Assembly: GCA_002471975.1 (NCBI GenBank)
Contig: DKQZ01000112.1
Location: 1 to 64,000, forward strand
From: Dialister sp. UBA7295
Lineage (GTDB): Bacteria; Bacillota; Negativicutes; Veillonellales; Dialisteraceae
Direction: 5' to 3'
DNA length: 64,000 nucleotides
Shown piece after piece: positions 7,991 through 16,217 of the stretch. The notes beneath the pieces are model-generated. The model was not told where the DNA came from. It searched no databases and worked only from the letters and a program-made list of their open reading frames with translations. The stretch's first letter is position 1. Every line of letters starts with the position of its first letter. The position numbers and the translations under genes are program-made.

Positions 7991-8910
7991 TACTTTCTCT
8001 CCTTCTTGATCGAGTACTTCGTACCATCGGTGGTGAGGGTCACGGTCCCGTCCCGGTCAGTGCGGTAAATCGTAACTTTTGCCTTTTCCAGTTTCTGGAG
8101 GGTCGGTTTATGGGGATGACCATAGTCATTGCCCTGGGCGCAGGAAATGAAAGCTTCTTTCGGAGCGACTGCCTTCAGCCATTCCGGAGACGTACTGGTG
8201 CGGCTGCCATGATGACCTGCTTTGAGGACGTCACTCTTGAAGGTGCCGCCTTTCTTAAGGATGGAGGCTTCTTCTTCCTTTTCCGCATCTCCCGTAAACA
8301 TCATGGAGAATTTGCCGTAAGTCAGGCGCCCTACGATGGAATTGTTATTGAAATCGGAATTTCCCTTCTGGTCTTTGATTTTCTTGACCGGGCCGAGGAC
8401 TTTGAACTTCACGCCGTCAAAGAAAGTGAGATCGTCGCCGGCTTTCAGGGTCTTGTAGGGAATCTTTTTCGATTTGATCATGGTGAGGTAGTTCTTGTAG
8501 GTTCCCGTTCCTGCAGGCATACCGTCATCATAGAGGGCATCGACTTTGAAATTTTTGAAAACCGCATTCATGCCGCCCATATGGTCTGCATGGGGATGGG
8601 TAATAATGACTTTGGAAAGTTCCTTCACCTTATATTTCTGAAGGAGCCGGGTCAGTGCTTCCCGGTGTTCCACGTCGCCGGAATCGATGAGGACGAATTT
8701 CCCATCTTTCTCCAGCAGGAACGCATCCCCCTGACCGATATCCAGCATACGGATCTTAAGGCTTCCCTTGCTTTCAGAAGCCGTAGTTTTTGCCTTTTCC
8801 GAAGAAGAAGCTCCGCCGGAGGCTCCCCCGCAGCCTGCCAGGGCAAAGCCCAGGGAAATAGAAAGAATGAGGGTCATCAGAAGGCGGATGACTTTTTTGA
8901 TGGAATTCAT
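7990..8910 (-). CDS. ComEC-like metallo-beta-lactamase-fold hydrolase, lipoprotein
   Basis: A 306-aa protein resembling the stand-alone beta-lactamase domain of ComEC. The N-terminus has a hydrophobic segment and lipobox LAGC (Cys about 27), then a Ser/Ala linker, so it should be a lipid-anchored exported enzyme. Metal-binding motifs are THPHADHMGG (about 105), TGDAEKEEE and AGHHGSRTS, followed by GHPHKPTL. The family cleaves phosphodiester bonds, possibly in extracellular DNA or nucleotides; the substrate here is unknown. It is the third gene of an acpS-nnrDE-hydrolase-DUF3006 operon, 3 bp after nnrDE. Confidence 0.88.
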   Translation of the reverse strand: MNSIKKVIRLLMTLILSISLGFALAGCGGASGGASSSEKAKTTASESKGSLKIRMLDIGQGDAFLLEKDGKFVLIDSGDVEHREALTRLLQKYKVKELSKVIITHPHADHMGGMNAVFKNFKVDALYDDGMPAGTGTYKNYLTMIKSKKIPYKTLKAGDDLTFFDGVKFKVLGPVKKIKDQKGNSDFNNNSIVGRLTYGKFSMMFTGDAEKEEEASILKKGGTFKSDVLKAGHHGSRTSTSPEWLKAVAPKEAFISCAQGNDYGHPHKPTLQKLEKAKVTIYRTDRDGTVTLTTDGTKYSIKKERK

Positions 8911-8913
8911 AGA

Positions 8914-10473
8914 TTACTCCTTTCCTTCCAAATCATGATTGCAGATCTTTTCGCGGGCCGCCGGAATCATTTCTGCCAGTTCACTGGCCCGGTAACCTGC
9001 TTCTGTTTTCATCCAGAGCAGGTCTCCCGCATAGCCATGAAGATAAACGCCTGCCACGGCAGCTTCCCAGAGTTTCATTCCCTGTCCGTAAAGAGCAGCA
9101 ATGATACCGGTCAGCGTATCTCCCATACCTCCCGTGGCCATCCCAGGATTTCCGGAAGTGTTGACGAATGCCCATCCATCAGGCATGGCACTCACCGTGG
9201 GAGCCCCTTTGAGGACTAAAGCTGCATGATGATTTACGGCATACCGGATGGCCTCATCAATGCGCCTTTCTTCGACTTTTCCTGCAGAAAGGCCGGTAAG
9301 GTGGGCAAATTCTCCCACATGGGGCGTGAGGATATAAAATCCCGGGCAGTCTTTCAGTTCTATATTTCTTTCTTTTAAAGCAAAAATCGCATCCGCATCG
9401 ATCACCATGGGTTTATCCCAGGACTTCACCATTTTCTCCACGAAGTCCATGGTCTCCGGAGAACGGGAAAGGCCGGGGCCGATGGCAATGATATCATAAG
9501 CTTTTGCCTTTTCCAGCGCTTCTTCTGCATTGTCTCCCGTGAAATGATCCTGCTCCGGCTTACCGATGGAGGAAACCATGAGTTCAGGAATCTGGCAGGC
9601 CAGGACTTTGGCCGCTTTTTCGATCGTCACGATAGCCACTTTTCCGGCTCCCGCATAAAGAGCTCCCTGCCCGGAGAGGAGGGCTGCCCCTTCCATACCC
9701 GCTGAGCCTGCAAAAATGCCGATGAATCCGTTCGTTCCCTTGTGGGCGATGGGAAGGCGGCAGGGAAACATGCGGGCTATTTCTTCTTCCTCCACCAGAT
9801 TCACAGGAAATTCCGATCTCGCCCTGTCCGGAATGCCGATGGGCGAACAGAGGACTTCCCCGGTCTCAAAGGTTCCGGGCCAGAGCATTTCGCCCCGTTT
9901 GATGGAACCCAGGGCAATCGTATAATCGGCCCGCACACAATCACTGTCTATCGGGCACTCTCCGGTATCAGCATTCATTCCGCTTGGGATATCCACGGAA
10001 ATGACCGTCTTTCTGTCATCCGCATTGATCTGCCAGATGATGTCTGCCTTTTCCCCGGTCACGCCTTTGGTCAGTCCCGTGCCAATGAGGGCATCAATGA
10101 TGATATCCGCCTTTTCGATATCGTATTCCGCTTCTTTAGCCGTTTTGATATGAAGGATGTGCATCCCCATTTTTTCAATCACCTGGAGATACATTTTCGA
10201 AGACTCGCTCATGTGTTCTTCATTTCCTATGATAAGGACCGTCACCAGAGCTCCTTCATTCTCGGCATACCGGGCAGCCACGAATCCGTCGCCCCCGTTA
10301 TTTCCCGTGCCACAGACGATGGTGACCAGCTTGCCTTTCCAGCTCAATCGTTTCTTCATCAATTCGATGACGGAGCGGCCCGCATTCTCCATGAGTACCG
10401 CTTCAGGAAGGCCGTATTCCTCCATGGCCTTCCGGTCCAGTTTCCTTGATTCCTCAGTCGTTGTGAGAATCAA
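8914..10473 (-). CDS. nnrD: Bifunctional NAD(P)H-hydrate epimerase / ADP-dependent dehydratase
   Basis: Repairs damaged NADHX and NADPHX. The first 210 residues are the YjeF_N epimerase with AVLMENAGRS, GTGNNGGDGF and DIPSGMNADTGE. The C-terminal ribokinase-like dehydratase has GSAGMEGAALLSG, a DADA motif and the nucleotide motif GNPGMATGGMGDTLTG. The 519-aa length fits the fused bacterial form (NnrE and NnrD together). Its start lies 20 bp inside the 3' end of acpS, a common coupling. It is the second gene of the operon from 10846. Confidence 0.95.
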   Translation of the reverse strand: MILTTTEESRKLDRKAMEEYGLPEAVLMENAGRSVIELMKKRLSWKGKLVTIVCGTGNNGGDGFVAARYAENEGALVTVLIIGNEEHMSESSKMYLQVIEKMGMHILHIKTAKEAEYDIEKADIIIDALIGTGLTKGVTGEKADIIWQINADDRKTVISVDIPSGMNADTGECPIDSDCVRADYTIALGSIKRGEMLWPGTFETGEVLCSPIGIPDRARSEFPVNLVEEEEIARMFPCRLPIAHKGTNGFIGIFAGSAGMEGAALLSGQGALYAGAGKVAIVTIEKAAKVLACQIPELMVSSIGKPEQDHFTGDNAEEALEKAKAYDIIAIGPGLSRSPETMDFVEKMVKSWDKPMVIDADAIFALKERNIELKDCPGFYILTPHVGEFAHLTGLSAGKVEERRIDEAIRYAVNHHAALVLKGAPTVSAMPDGWAFVNTSGNPGMATGGMGDTLTGIIAALYGQGMKLWEAAVAGVYLHGYAGDLLWMKTEAGYRASELAEMIPAAREKICNHDLEGKE

Positions 10474-10846
10474 TCTTTTCGCCTCCCATCACCACTACGG
10501 CAATGGCCATATTGTCTTCGTGGGAAATAGAAATAGACATTTCCTTTATGCCCAGCTCTTTGGCCCTCTTCTCAAAAGTTCCCTTCAGATGGAGCACCGG
10601 CGCACCCCATTTCGTCCAGGTCACATAGGCATCCTGCCAGGCAGAGCCGAAAATCCCGATGCCCATGGCCTTTCCGGCGGCCTCCCGGGCACCCCAGAGG
10701 GCTGCATAGGACTCCGCCCTTTTCTTTCCCTTCTTCTCACAGTGGGCGATTTCCTCCGGCGTAAAAATCTTTTCCACCCGGGCCGGAAACTTCTCCAGAA
10801 TCCGCTCCCACCGGTCGATCTTTACAAGGTCTACACCGACGTACAT
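10454..10846 (-). CDS. acpS: Holo-[acyl-carrier-protein] synthase
   Basis: Transfers 4'-phosphopantetheine from CoA to acyl carrier protein. The 130-aa product has the AcpS signatures GVDLVKIDRW at the N-terminus (metal-binding Asp), FTPEEIAHCEK, and AALWGAREAAGKAMG with the catalytic acidic residue. It ends in SISHEDNMAIAVVV, also typical. The start at 10846 has GGGAGG four bases upstream; longer upstream frames lack ribosome sites. It is the first gene of the operon and is driven by the promoter at 10873-10901. Confidence 0.95.
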   Translation of the reverse strand: MYVGVDLVKIDRWERILEKFPARVEKIFTPEEIAHCEKKGKKRAESYAALWGAREAAGKAMGIGIFGSAWQDAYVTWTKWGAPVLHLKGTFEKRAKELGIKEMSISISHEDNMAIAVVVMGGEKIDSHND

Positions 10847-10872
10847 AACCTCCCTCCTCTCTTCTATCCCTA

Positions 10873-10901
10873 ATTTTACAGGAACGGGAGTTTTGGTGCA
10901 A
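10873..10901 (-). promoter_or_regulatory. Promoter of the acpS operon
   Basis: On the minus strand TTGCAC, a 17-bp spacer and TAAAAT, 27 bp before the acpS start. Confidence 0.75.
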
Positions 10902-11009
10902 TGGGAAAGAAAGTGTTTCAAAGCGATAAGTGCAAAGCTGTGAATGGTAAGTGAAGGATATGGGGCCCTACAATAATTACACAACATGTTGAACTGCCGA
11001 TAATTATAA

Positions 11010-11185
11010 AGTTATCAGTTATCAGTTTATAGTTATCAGTGAAGGAGGCCCGCAACAAATTGAATGGCGGGCCATTTTTAACCATCATTCTCATTGAAAA
11101 TGGATATATTTTATAAAAAAGCCGCCTCTTCTATTTAAAGGCGGCCACCATCACTGAGAACTGATAACTCATAACTGATAACTAT
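11010..11185. repeat. 176-bp inverted element with heptad arms
   Basis: The left arm is four to five heptads (AGTTATC, AGTTATC, AGTTTAT, AGTTATC, AGTGAAG); the right arm is the reverse complement kind (TCACTGA, GAACTGA, TAACTCA, TAACTGA, TAACTAT). Between them are two GC-rich hairpins, GGCCCGC...GCGGGCC with T tract to the right and GCCGCCT...AGGCGGC with T tract on the minus strand. The element therefore looks like two face-to-face heptad-terminators. It fills most of the acpS-rpsT gap. Confidence 0.9.
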
Positions 11186-11366
11186 ATTGCCATGTGTCTT
11201 TAAAGTCAGTTTATCCATTTTTGTACACTCTCAAGTTTTACCCACCCTGGCCGACAAACTGATTAAATTATTCTCCTTCACGAGCCACGAATCACGATTA
11301 ACTTTAACGGCTTTCCCGGATGAGCAGGCACGTCCCCGGGCCAAAAAATTTCCTTCAAAACTCTTC

Positions 11367-11395
11367 TTGCTATCCCATTGGAAATATGATAGAAT
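11367..11395 (+). promoter_or_regulatory. Promoter of rpsT
   Basis: TTGCTA, 17-bp spacer and TAGAAT, 38 bp before the chosen start codon. Confidence 0.8.
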
Positions 11396-11432
11396 GTCAT
11401 GGTATGAATAATGCAGACGGGAGGTGAATCCA

Positions 11433-11780
11433 TTGCCACAGATTAAAGCTAATATGAAAAGCATGAGACAGGACGCTGCTAAAAGAGCTGTCAACGCTGC
11501 TGTAAAGTCCAGAATTCATGGTGCTGTTAAAAAAGCTGTAGCTGCTGCTACTACTGAAAATAAAGACGAAGCTTTCCGCGCCGCTGTAAGCATCATCGAT
11601 ACTGCTGCTCAGAAGGGCGTCATTCATAAGAATGCTGCTGCTCGCAAGAAATCCCGTCTGAACGCAAACGTAAACGCTGCCATCGCTAAAGCCAAAGCTG
11701 CAGAAGCCAAAGAAAAGGCTGAAGAAGCTAAGGAAGAAGCAAAGGAAGCTTACAAGGAAAAGATGGAAGAAAAGGCTTAA
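11433..11780 (+). CDS. rpsT: 30S ribosomal protein S20
   Basis: Binds 16S rRNA in the small subunit. The start is taken as TTG at 11433, which gives the family-like N-terminus MPQIKANMKSMRQDAAKR and sits six bases after GGGAGGTG. The GTG at 11424 lies inside that ribosome site. The core (to about residue 88) has the usual Lys/Ala helices and GVIHKNAAARKKSRL. The product is 115 aa, about 25 residues longer than usual, because of an extra Ala/Lys/Glu-rich helix at the C-terminus. It is monocistronic with its own promoter and terminator. A TTG start on an abundant protein may dampen expression. Confidence 0.95.
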   Translation: MPQIKANMKSMRQDAAKRAVNAAVKSRIHGAVKKAVAAATTENKDEAFRAAVSIIDTAAQKGVIHKNAAARKKSRLNANVNAAIAKAKAAEAKEKAEEAKEEAKEAYKEKMEEKA

Positions 11781-11796
11781 TTGTCCTGAAAAGAGA

Positions 11797-11827
11797 ACTG
11801 CCGCGATTTTTCGCAGCAGTTTTTTTA
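11797..11827 (+). terminator. Terminator of rpsT
   Basis: ACTGC-CGCG pairs with CGCAGCAGT and is followed by seven T residues. Confidence 0.85.
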
Positions 11828-11838
11828 TTGCCTGAAAT

Positions 11839-12229
11839 AGTTATCAGTTATCAGTTCGCAGTTATCAGTTGAAACGAAACTCCGTGATGAAGCCGAAGAA
11901 CCTTCGGAAAAAGTATTTCACAAATAAAAAATAGCGCCCTCTATTACTTCAAAGGGCGCCACCTTCACGAATCACGAGCCACGAACCACGATGATCTCGA
12001 ATGACCCTATCCATTCCCGTCCCCAAAATTTCACCAATAAAAATGGCGCCCCATTACTTCAAAGGGCGCCGCCTTCACGAATCACGGTCCACAGTCCACG
12101 GACCACGATCCGCAAAAATGCCTCTTTCCATCCCGGGCTAAAATTTCATCAATATAAAATGGCGCCCCTTTTACCTCAAAGGGCGCCACCTTCACGAATC
12201 ACGAAGCACGAGCCACGAATCACAATTCG
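11839..12229 (-). repeat. Three tandem heptad-hairpin units after the M20 gene
   Basis: A short AGTTATC array (11839-11866) is followed by three head-to-tail units. Heptad arrays start at 11966 (4 units), 12076 (5 units) and 12193 (5 units) with CACGAAT, CACGGTC, CACGGAC, CACGAGC types. Each lies beside a GGCGCCC...GGGCGCC stem-loop and a conserved lead-in. The repeat distance is 110 then 117 bp, so the core is a constant 82 bp plus n x 7 bp. Read on the minus strand each unit is heptads, GTGAAGG, hairpin, T tract; this fits serial 3' ends for the M20 gene. Confidence 0.92.
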
Positions 12230-12274
12230 TACCTTATGACTCTATCCAGGAATCATTCCATTGTCTAAGAGACC

Positions 12275-13525
12275 TCACTCCGCCAGCTCCAGGACTTTAT
12301 CCAGATCCGCCTTCCTGAAAGACGGGGTTTCCGGCTTTTCCTTCAGCATGGCAAGAGCAATTGAAAGTTCTGCTCCCACGCCGGTGACGAGGCCGTTTTC
12401 AGCGATATCGAATTTCGGCGTATGATGAGGGCTTCCGCTCCCCACTTCGGGGTCATAAATGCCGGTAAACATGAGGATTCCGGGGATCACCGATTCCGTC
12501 ATGGCATAGGTCTCGCTGGCCATCCACATGGGGCAGTCTTTGTCCAGGGCTTCTTCGCCCAGGTTTTCAGTGACCGCCTTCCTGGCCAGGTCTATGCATT
12601 CCTTTGTGTTCACCGCGGCGGGATAGAACTGGTTATCAATGATTTCCACCCGGCAGCCATGAAGCTTTGCCGTATGGTTCACCACGTCCAGGAACATATC
12701 CCGGAACGCCAGACCGTCTTCATTTTTCGTGAAACGGGCAGAACCGCCGAAGAAAAGGTCGTCCGGGATGATATTGCACTGCTTTCCTGCCTGCACGGTA
12801 CCAAAGGAATAGGTGAAGCTTTCGTCCGGCGCCGCCATCCGCATGCGGAAAGCCCGCACTTCATCGGCAATGGAAATAAAGCATTCAATGGGGCTCACTG
12901 CCATATCGGGGCGGGACCCGTGACCGCTCTTTCCATAGAGTTTGACGCTGAAGAAATAAGCTCCCGCCATGGCCGTATCATAGAGAAGGCCCACCTTTCC
13001 CGCCGGGAGACTCCACATGACGTGGGTGGCAAAACAGGTATCCACATGAATTTTATGATCCCTCAAATACCGGAGCAGATGACCGCAGCCCCGTTCCCCG
13101 ATTTCCTCGGCCTCTTCAAACATGAGGATGACTTTCCCTTCAAACTCATCCCTGTGGGCCGAAAGGATTTTGGCCGTGGTGAGAAGCATGGCAATATGAC
13201 CATCATGGCCGCAGGCATGCATGACGCCGTCATTCTTCGAGCAGGCTGCTTTTTTCTTTGACAGATTGACCGGATCCTCCTGGATCGGAAGGGCATCGAT
13301 ATCTGCCCGGAGCAGAATCGTCCAGCCCGGTTTGCCGCTGTCGATGAAACCAAAGATACCGCCCCTCGGCACCCTTACCGTTTCGATCCCCTCTTTGTGC
13401 AGGAAATTTTCAATAAAATCCATGGTTTGGAACTCCTGCTGCGAAAGCTCCGGATTTTCATGGAAATGACGACGGAGACCGATGACCGTGTCCCTTTCCT
13501 TTTCTGCCAGTTCTTTGATATTCAT
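12275..13525 (-). CDS. M20 family amidohydrolase (N-acyl amino acid / hippurate hydrolase type)
   Basis: A zinc-dependent M20D-type peptidase of 416 aa that would remove an acyl group from an amino acid or small peptide. Metal ligands are visible in HACGHDGH (about residue 104) and EEAEEIGERGCGH (about 137-149). The dimerisation domain includes SGHGSRPDMAVSP and a histidine near the C-terminus (SPHHTPKFDI) completes the site. The start has GAGGGGG upstream. The small membrane protein gene ends 23 bp before this start, so they are likely cotranscribed. Three repeat units form its 3' flank. The exact acyl substrate is unknown. Confidence 0.9.
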   Translation of the reverse strand: MNIKELAEKERDTVIGLRRHFHENPELSQQEFQTMDFIENFLHKEGIETVRVPRGGIFGFIDSGKPGWTILLRADIDALPIQEDPVNLSKKKAACSKNDGVMHACGHDGHIAMLLTTAKILSAHRDEFEGKVILMFEEAEEIGERGCGHLLRYLRDHKIHVDTCFATHVMWSLPAGKVGLLYDTAMAGAYFFSVKLYGKSGHGSRPDMAVSPIECFISIADEVRAFRMRMAAPDESFTYSFGTVQAGKQCNIIPDDLFFGGSARFTKNEDGLAFRDMFLDVVNHTAKLHGCRVEIIDNQFYPAAVNTKECIDLARKAVTENLGEEALDKDCPMWMASETYAMTESVIPGILMFTGIYDPEVGSGSPHHTPKFDIAENGLVTGVGAELSIALAMLKEKPETPSFRKADLDKVLELAE

Positions 13526-13548
13526 ATAAAAACCCCCTCATTGATGAA

Positions 13549-13716
13549 TTATTGATCCTCTTCATCCCGGCGGTGACGCCAGACATAGAAAGCGGAAAGG
13601 ATAAAAGCCGCTGCCACGATCACCGTGGCACAGAGCGTCATGAAATCATGATGCTCATGGAGCCGGTAAAAACTGAATACCGTCATGATGCCCAGAAGGC
13701 AGAGTTTCACATACAT
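13549..13716 (-). CDS. Small two-helix membrane protein, unknown
   Basis: A 55-residue product with two hydrophobic segments (VKLCLLGIMTVFSFY and LCATVIVAAAFILSAFYVW) joined by a His-rich turn (HEHHDF) and ending in a basic-acidic tail RHRRDEEDQ. GGGAG lies eight bases before the ATG at 13716; an upstream ATG at 13731 overlaps that site. It precedes the M20 gene on the same strand. No family was recognised. Confidence 0.6.
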   Translation of the reverse strand: MYVKLCLLGIMTVFSFYRLHEHHDFMTLCATVIVAAAFILSAFYVWRHRRDEEDQ

Positions 13717-13762
13717 GCCATCATCTCCCATTTATTTCCATCATAACACAGGATGGAAACAA

Positions 13763-13791
13763 TTGACGATTCCACTCCCCTATGCTAATAT
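13763..13791 (+). promoter_or_regulatory. Promoter of tRNA-Leu
   Basis: TTGACG, 17-bp spacer and TAATAT, 15 bp before the tRNA. Confidence 0.8.
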
Positions 13792-13805
13792 AAATGTGTT
13801 CCCAT

Positions 13806-13891
13806 GCCGGAGTGGCGGAATGGCAGACGCACCAGACTCAAAATCTGGCGATAGCAATATCGTGCGGGTTCAAGTCCCGCCTCCGGCACCA
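13806..13891 (+). tRNA. tRNA-Leu(CAA)
   Basis: An 86-nt class II tRNA. GCCGGAG pairs with CTCCGGC, discriminator A and encoded CCA follow. The anticodon loop CTCAAAA gives CAA, reading UUG. A long variable arm and GTTCAAGTC are present. Confidence 0.97.
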
Positions 13892-13918
13892 ACTGATATC
13901 TTCGGATATCAGTTTTTT
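13892..13918 (+). terminator. Terminator of tRNA-Leu
   Basis: ACTGATATC-TTCG-GATATCAGT followed by TTTTTT, starting at the CCA end. Confidence 0.92.
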
Positions 13919-13930
13919 ATTTCAGAATAT

Positions 13931-13971
13931 AAAAAGCCATGAAAAAATCGTCATTTCTTCATGGCTTTTTT
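13931..13971. terminator. Second, bidirectional terminator hairpin
   Basis: AAAAAGCCATGAA pairs with TTCATGGCTTTTTT. It backs up the tRNA terminator. Confidence 0.75.
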
Positions 13972-14089
13972 AAATTATGAAATACCGGAGTTCTTGAACC
14001 CTTACCGCTATTTTAGCACGAGTCAGGAGGAGTATCAATCATTAGACCAGCGGTCCCGCCTTTTTCATGACAATCTCCGGATTATCAAT

Positions 14090-14118
14090 TTGAAGAAAAT
14101 GGAAATTTCCTGTAAAAT
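14090..14118 (+). promoter_or_regulatory. Promoter of dpaL
   Basis: TTGAAG, 17-bp spacer and TAAAAT, 39 bp before the ATG. Confidence 0.7.
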
Positions 14119-14156
14119 AAGTCACAAGAAACATTTGAACCAAAGGAGGCCTGTCC

Positions 14157-15365
14157 ATGGAAAATAAAATCAACTACGTTCATATCCCACGCAGCAGTCA
14201 TGAAAAGCTGAGTTCCGTCAAAGACTTCGGAATAGAGGCTGCGGAGAAGGCGCGGAATTTCCATCGTACTTTTCCTGAATACGCCATGACGCCCCTGGCG
14301 GATCTGAAGAATCTGGCCAGGGCGCTGGGACTTGCTTCCATTCATGTGAAGGATGAAAGCTATCGCTTCGGTCTCAATGCGTTCAAAGTACTGGGCGGAA
14401 GCTATGCCCTTGGAAGTTACATCGCAGAAAAGCTGGGCATGGATATTTCCTCTCTCCCCTATGAAAAAATGGTGAGTCCGGAAATACGGGAAAAGCTGGG
14501 CGAAATCACTTTCGTCACCGCTACTGACGGCAATCACGGGCGGGGCATTGCATGGACAGCAAACCGCCTTCATCAAAAGGCAGTGGTTTACATGCCAAAA
14601 GGAAGTTCACCGGAAAGATTACGAAATATTCAAACATTGGGCGCAGAAGCTTCCATTACAGATATGAACTATGATGAGGCCGTGGACTTTGCCCGCTCCC
14701 AGGGAGAAAAACAGGGATGGATCATGGTGCAGGATACAGCCTGGGAAGGGTATGAAACTATCCCCCGCACGATCATGCAGGGATATACCACCATGGCATT
14801 AGAGGCGGCAGAACAGCTTCATGGCGAAAAACCTACCCATATTTTCCTACAGGCCGGGGTCGGTGCCATGTCCGGTGCCATAACGGGATTTTTTACCGAT
14901 TTATACGGGGAAGAAAACCGTCCGGTCATCACTATCGTAGAACCGGATCAGGCAGACTGCCTCTACCATACAGCTCTTGCCAATGACGGGAAACTCCATA
15001 CGGTGACCGGCCCCATGCATTCCATTATGGCAGGCCTCTGCTGCGGAGTCCCCTGTACCCTGGGCTGGGATATTCTCAGGGATCACGCAGATAATTTTAT
15101 TTCCATGCCCGATACAATCGCAGCCAAAGGCATGCGGATCCTGGGAAATCCAGTGGGAAATGACCCCAGAGTGATTTCCGGCGAAAGCGGAGCTTCTACT
15201 TTGGGCTTTCTGGCACAGGTCATGACGGACGAAAAGCTTTCCGATTTGAAGAAAACCATGGGCCTTGATGAAAATTCCAGAGTCCTCCTCTTCTCCACCG
15301 AAGGCGATACGGACAGGGAAAATTACAGAAGGATCGTGTGGGACGGACTGTATCCGAGCTTCTGA
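14157..15365 (+). CDS. dpaL: Diaminopropionate ammonia-lyase
   Basis: A PLP enzyme that splits 2,3-diaminopropionate (and often D-serine) to pyruvate and ammonia. The PLP lysine is in RFGLNAFKVLGGSYA (about residue 77), and ATDGNHGRG (about 124) matches the TDGNHG phosphate-cofactor loop. GAMSGA and SGESGAST follow in the second half. At 402 aa it is the normal family length. AGGAGG precedes the ATG. It appears monocistronic with its own promoter. A truncated Schlafen-type gene begins 21 bp after its stop, in the same frame, which suggests an old deletion or insertion junction there. Confidence 0.93.
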   Translation: MENKINYVHIPRSSHEKLSSVKDFGIEAAEKARNFHRTFPEYAMTPLADLKNLARALGLASIHVKDESYRFGLNAFKVLGGSYALGSYIAEKLGMDISSLPYEKMVSPEIREKLGEITFVTATDGNHGRGIAWTANRLHQKAVVYMPKGSSPERLRNIQTLGAEASITDMNYDEAVDFARSQGEKQGWIMVQDTAWEGYETIPRTIMQGYTTMALEAAEQLHGEKPTHIFLQAGVGAMSGAITGFFTDLYGEENRPVITIVEPDQADCLYHTALANDGKLHTVTGPMHSIMAGLCCGVPCTLGWDILRDHADNFISMPDTIAAKGMRILGNPVGNDPRVISGESGASTLGFLAQVMTDEKLSDLKKTMGLDENSRVLLFSTEGDTDRENYRRIVWDGLYPSF

Positions 15366-15386
15366 AGACAAATAAATATTTATCCT

Positions 15387-15953
15387 ATGATTGAAATTCG
15401 TGAATCACTGGCCAATGCACTTATTCACCAGGATTTAACAATGACTGGCATGGGACCTGTCATTGAAATTTTCAAAAATCGTATTGAAATAACAAATCCG
15501 AGAGTTCCCTTAATAGACATTGACAGGATCATTGATAACCCTCCTAAATCCCGCAATGAACAGATGGCTTCTTTGATGAGGCGTTTTGGGATATGCGAAG
15601 AATTGGGGACCGGTTGGGATAAAATTGCCGTTTCCTGCGAATCATTATTGCTTCCCGCTCCCAAAATAGAAATATATGACCAAAACACAAAAGTTACTAT
15701 ATTTTCAGAGATTCCTTACAGAGACATTCCTTATGAAGATCGTCTGTGGGCATGTTATCTCCATGCCTGCATTAAGTATGTTGAGGGGAAACAATTGACC
15801 AATCAATCACTTCGCAGCCGTTTTGGCTTAAAAGATTCTTCATCCGGAGTAATTTCCAGACTGATTAAAGATGCTGTGAGTAAAGGCCTTATTAAGCCCC
15901 TTGACCCCGATACGGCGCCGCGATATATGTCTTATATACCCGTCTGGGCTTGA
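15387..15953 (+). pseudogene. C-terminal remnant of Schlafen/AlbA_2-type ATP-binding protein
   Basis: The 188-aa frame matches only the C-terminal half of ATP-binding regulators that pair an AlbA_2/Schlafen DNA-binding domain with a GHKL-like HATPase_c_4 domain. IRESLANALIHQD is the usual start of the ATPase region, ITNPRVPLIDIDRIIDNPP follows, then RNEQMASLMRRFGICEELGTGWDK. A winged-helix-like tail ends the protein. The N-terminal 250 or so residues are missing: homology begins at once after the dpaL stop at 15365. There is no ribosome site at the ATG. Three 25-bp repeats start at its stop codon. Confidence 0.8.
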
Positions 15954-15954
15954 G

Positions 15955-16178
15955 TTTAACTTGCCTGTAACCTGCTTTTGAATAACTTTTTGCATTCATT
16001 TTCTTTTAAAACCCCGCTTTCCTCGAAGGTTCCAGGTATAAATCCTAAAATTTTTAACTTGCCTGTAACTTGCTTTTCTTCACTTTTACCCACGTGAAAA
16101 TTGGCACTGATAAGTTCTTCTATCAGATATTCCGGCATAAAACAGCCAAAAGATTTAACTTGCCTGTAACTTGCTTTT
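15955..16178. repeat. Three 25-bp direct repeats spaced about 100 bp
   Basis: Near-identical 25-bp copies at 15955-15979, 16053-16077 and 16154-16178 contain TTAACTTGCCTGTAACTTGC (one C/T change in the first). Spacing is 98 and 101 bp. On the minus strand the copies give ACAGGCAAGTTA, similar to DNA that encodes TGKV-like repeats in some AlbA_2 proteins; that link is from memory. A minus-strand open frame over them starts inside a terminator and is not called as a gene. Confidence 0.85.
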
Positions 16179-16217
16179 CCCAAATTAAGATTCTTAAATT
16201 GATTCATTTTTGGCATA

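Noticed and set aside
7466..12229. CRISPR array as an explanation for the tandem repeats
   Set aside because: The units have no unique spacers of regular length, the repeat is 7 bp inside an 82-bp core, and no cas genes are present.
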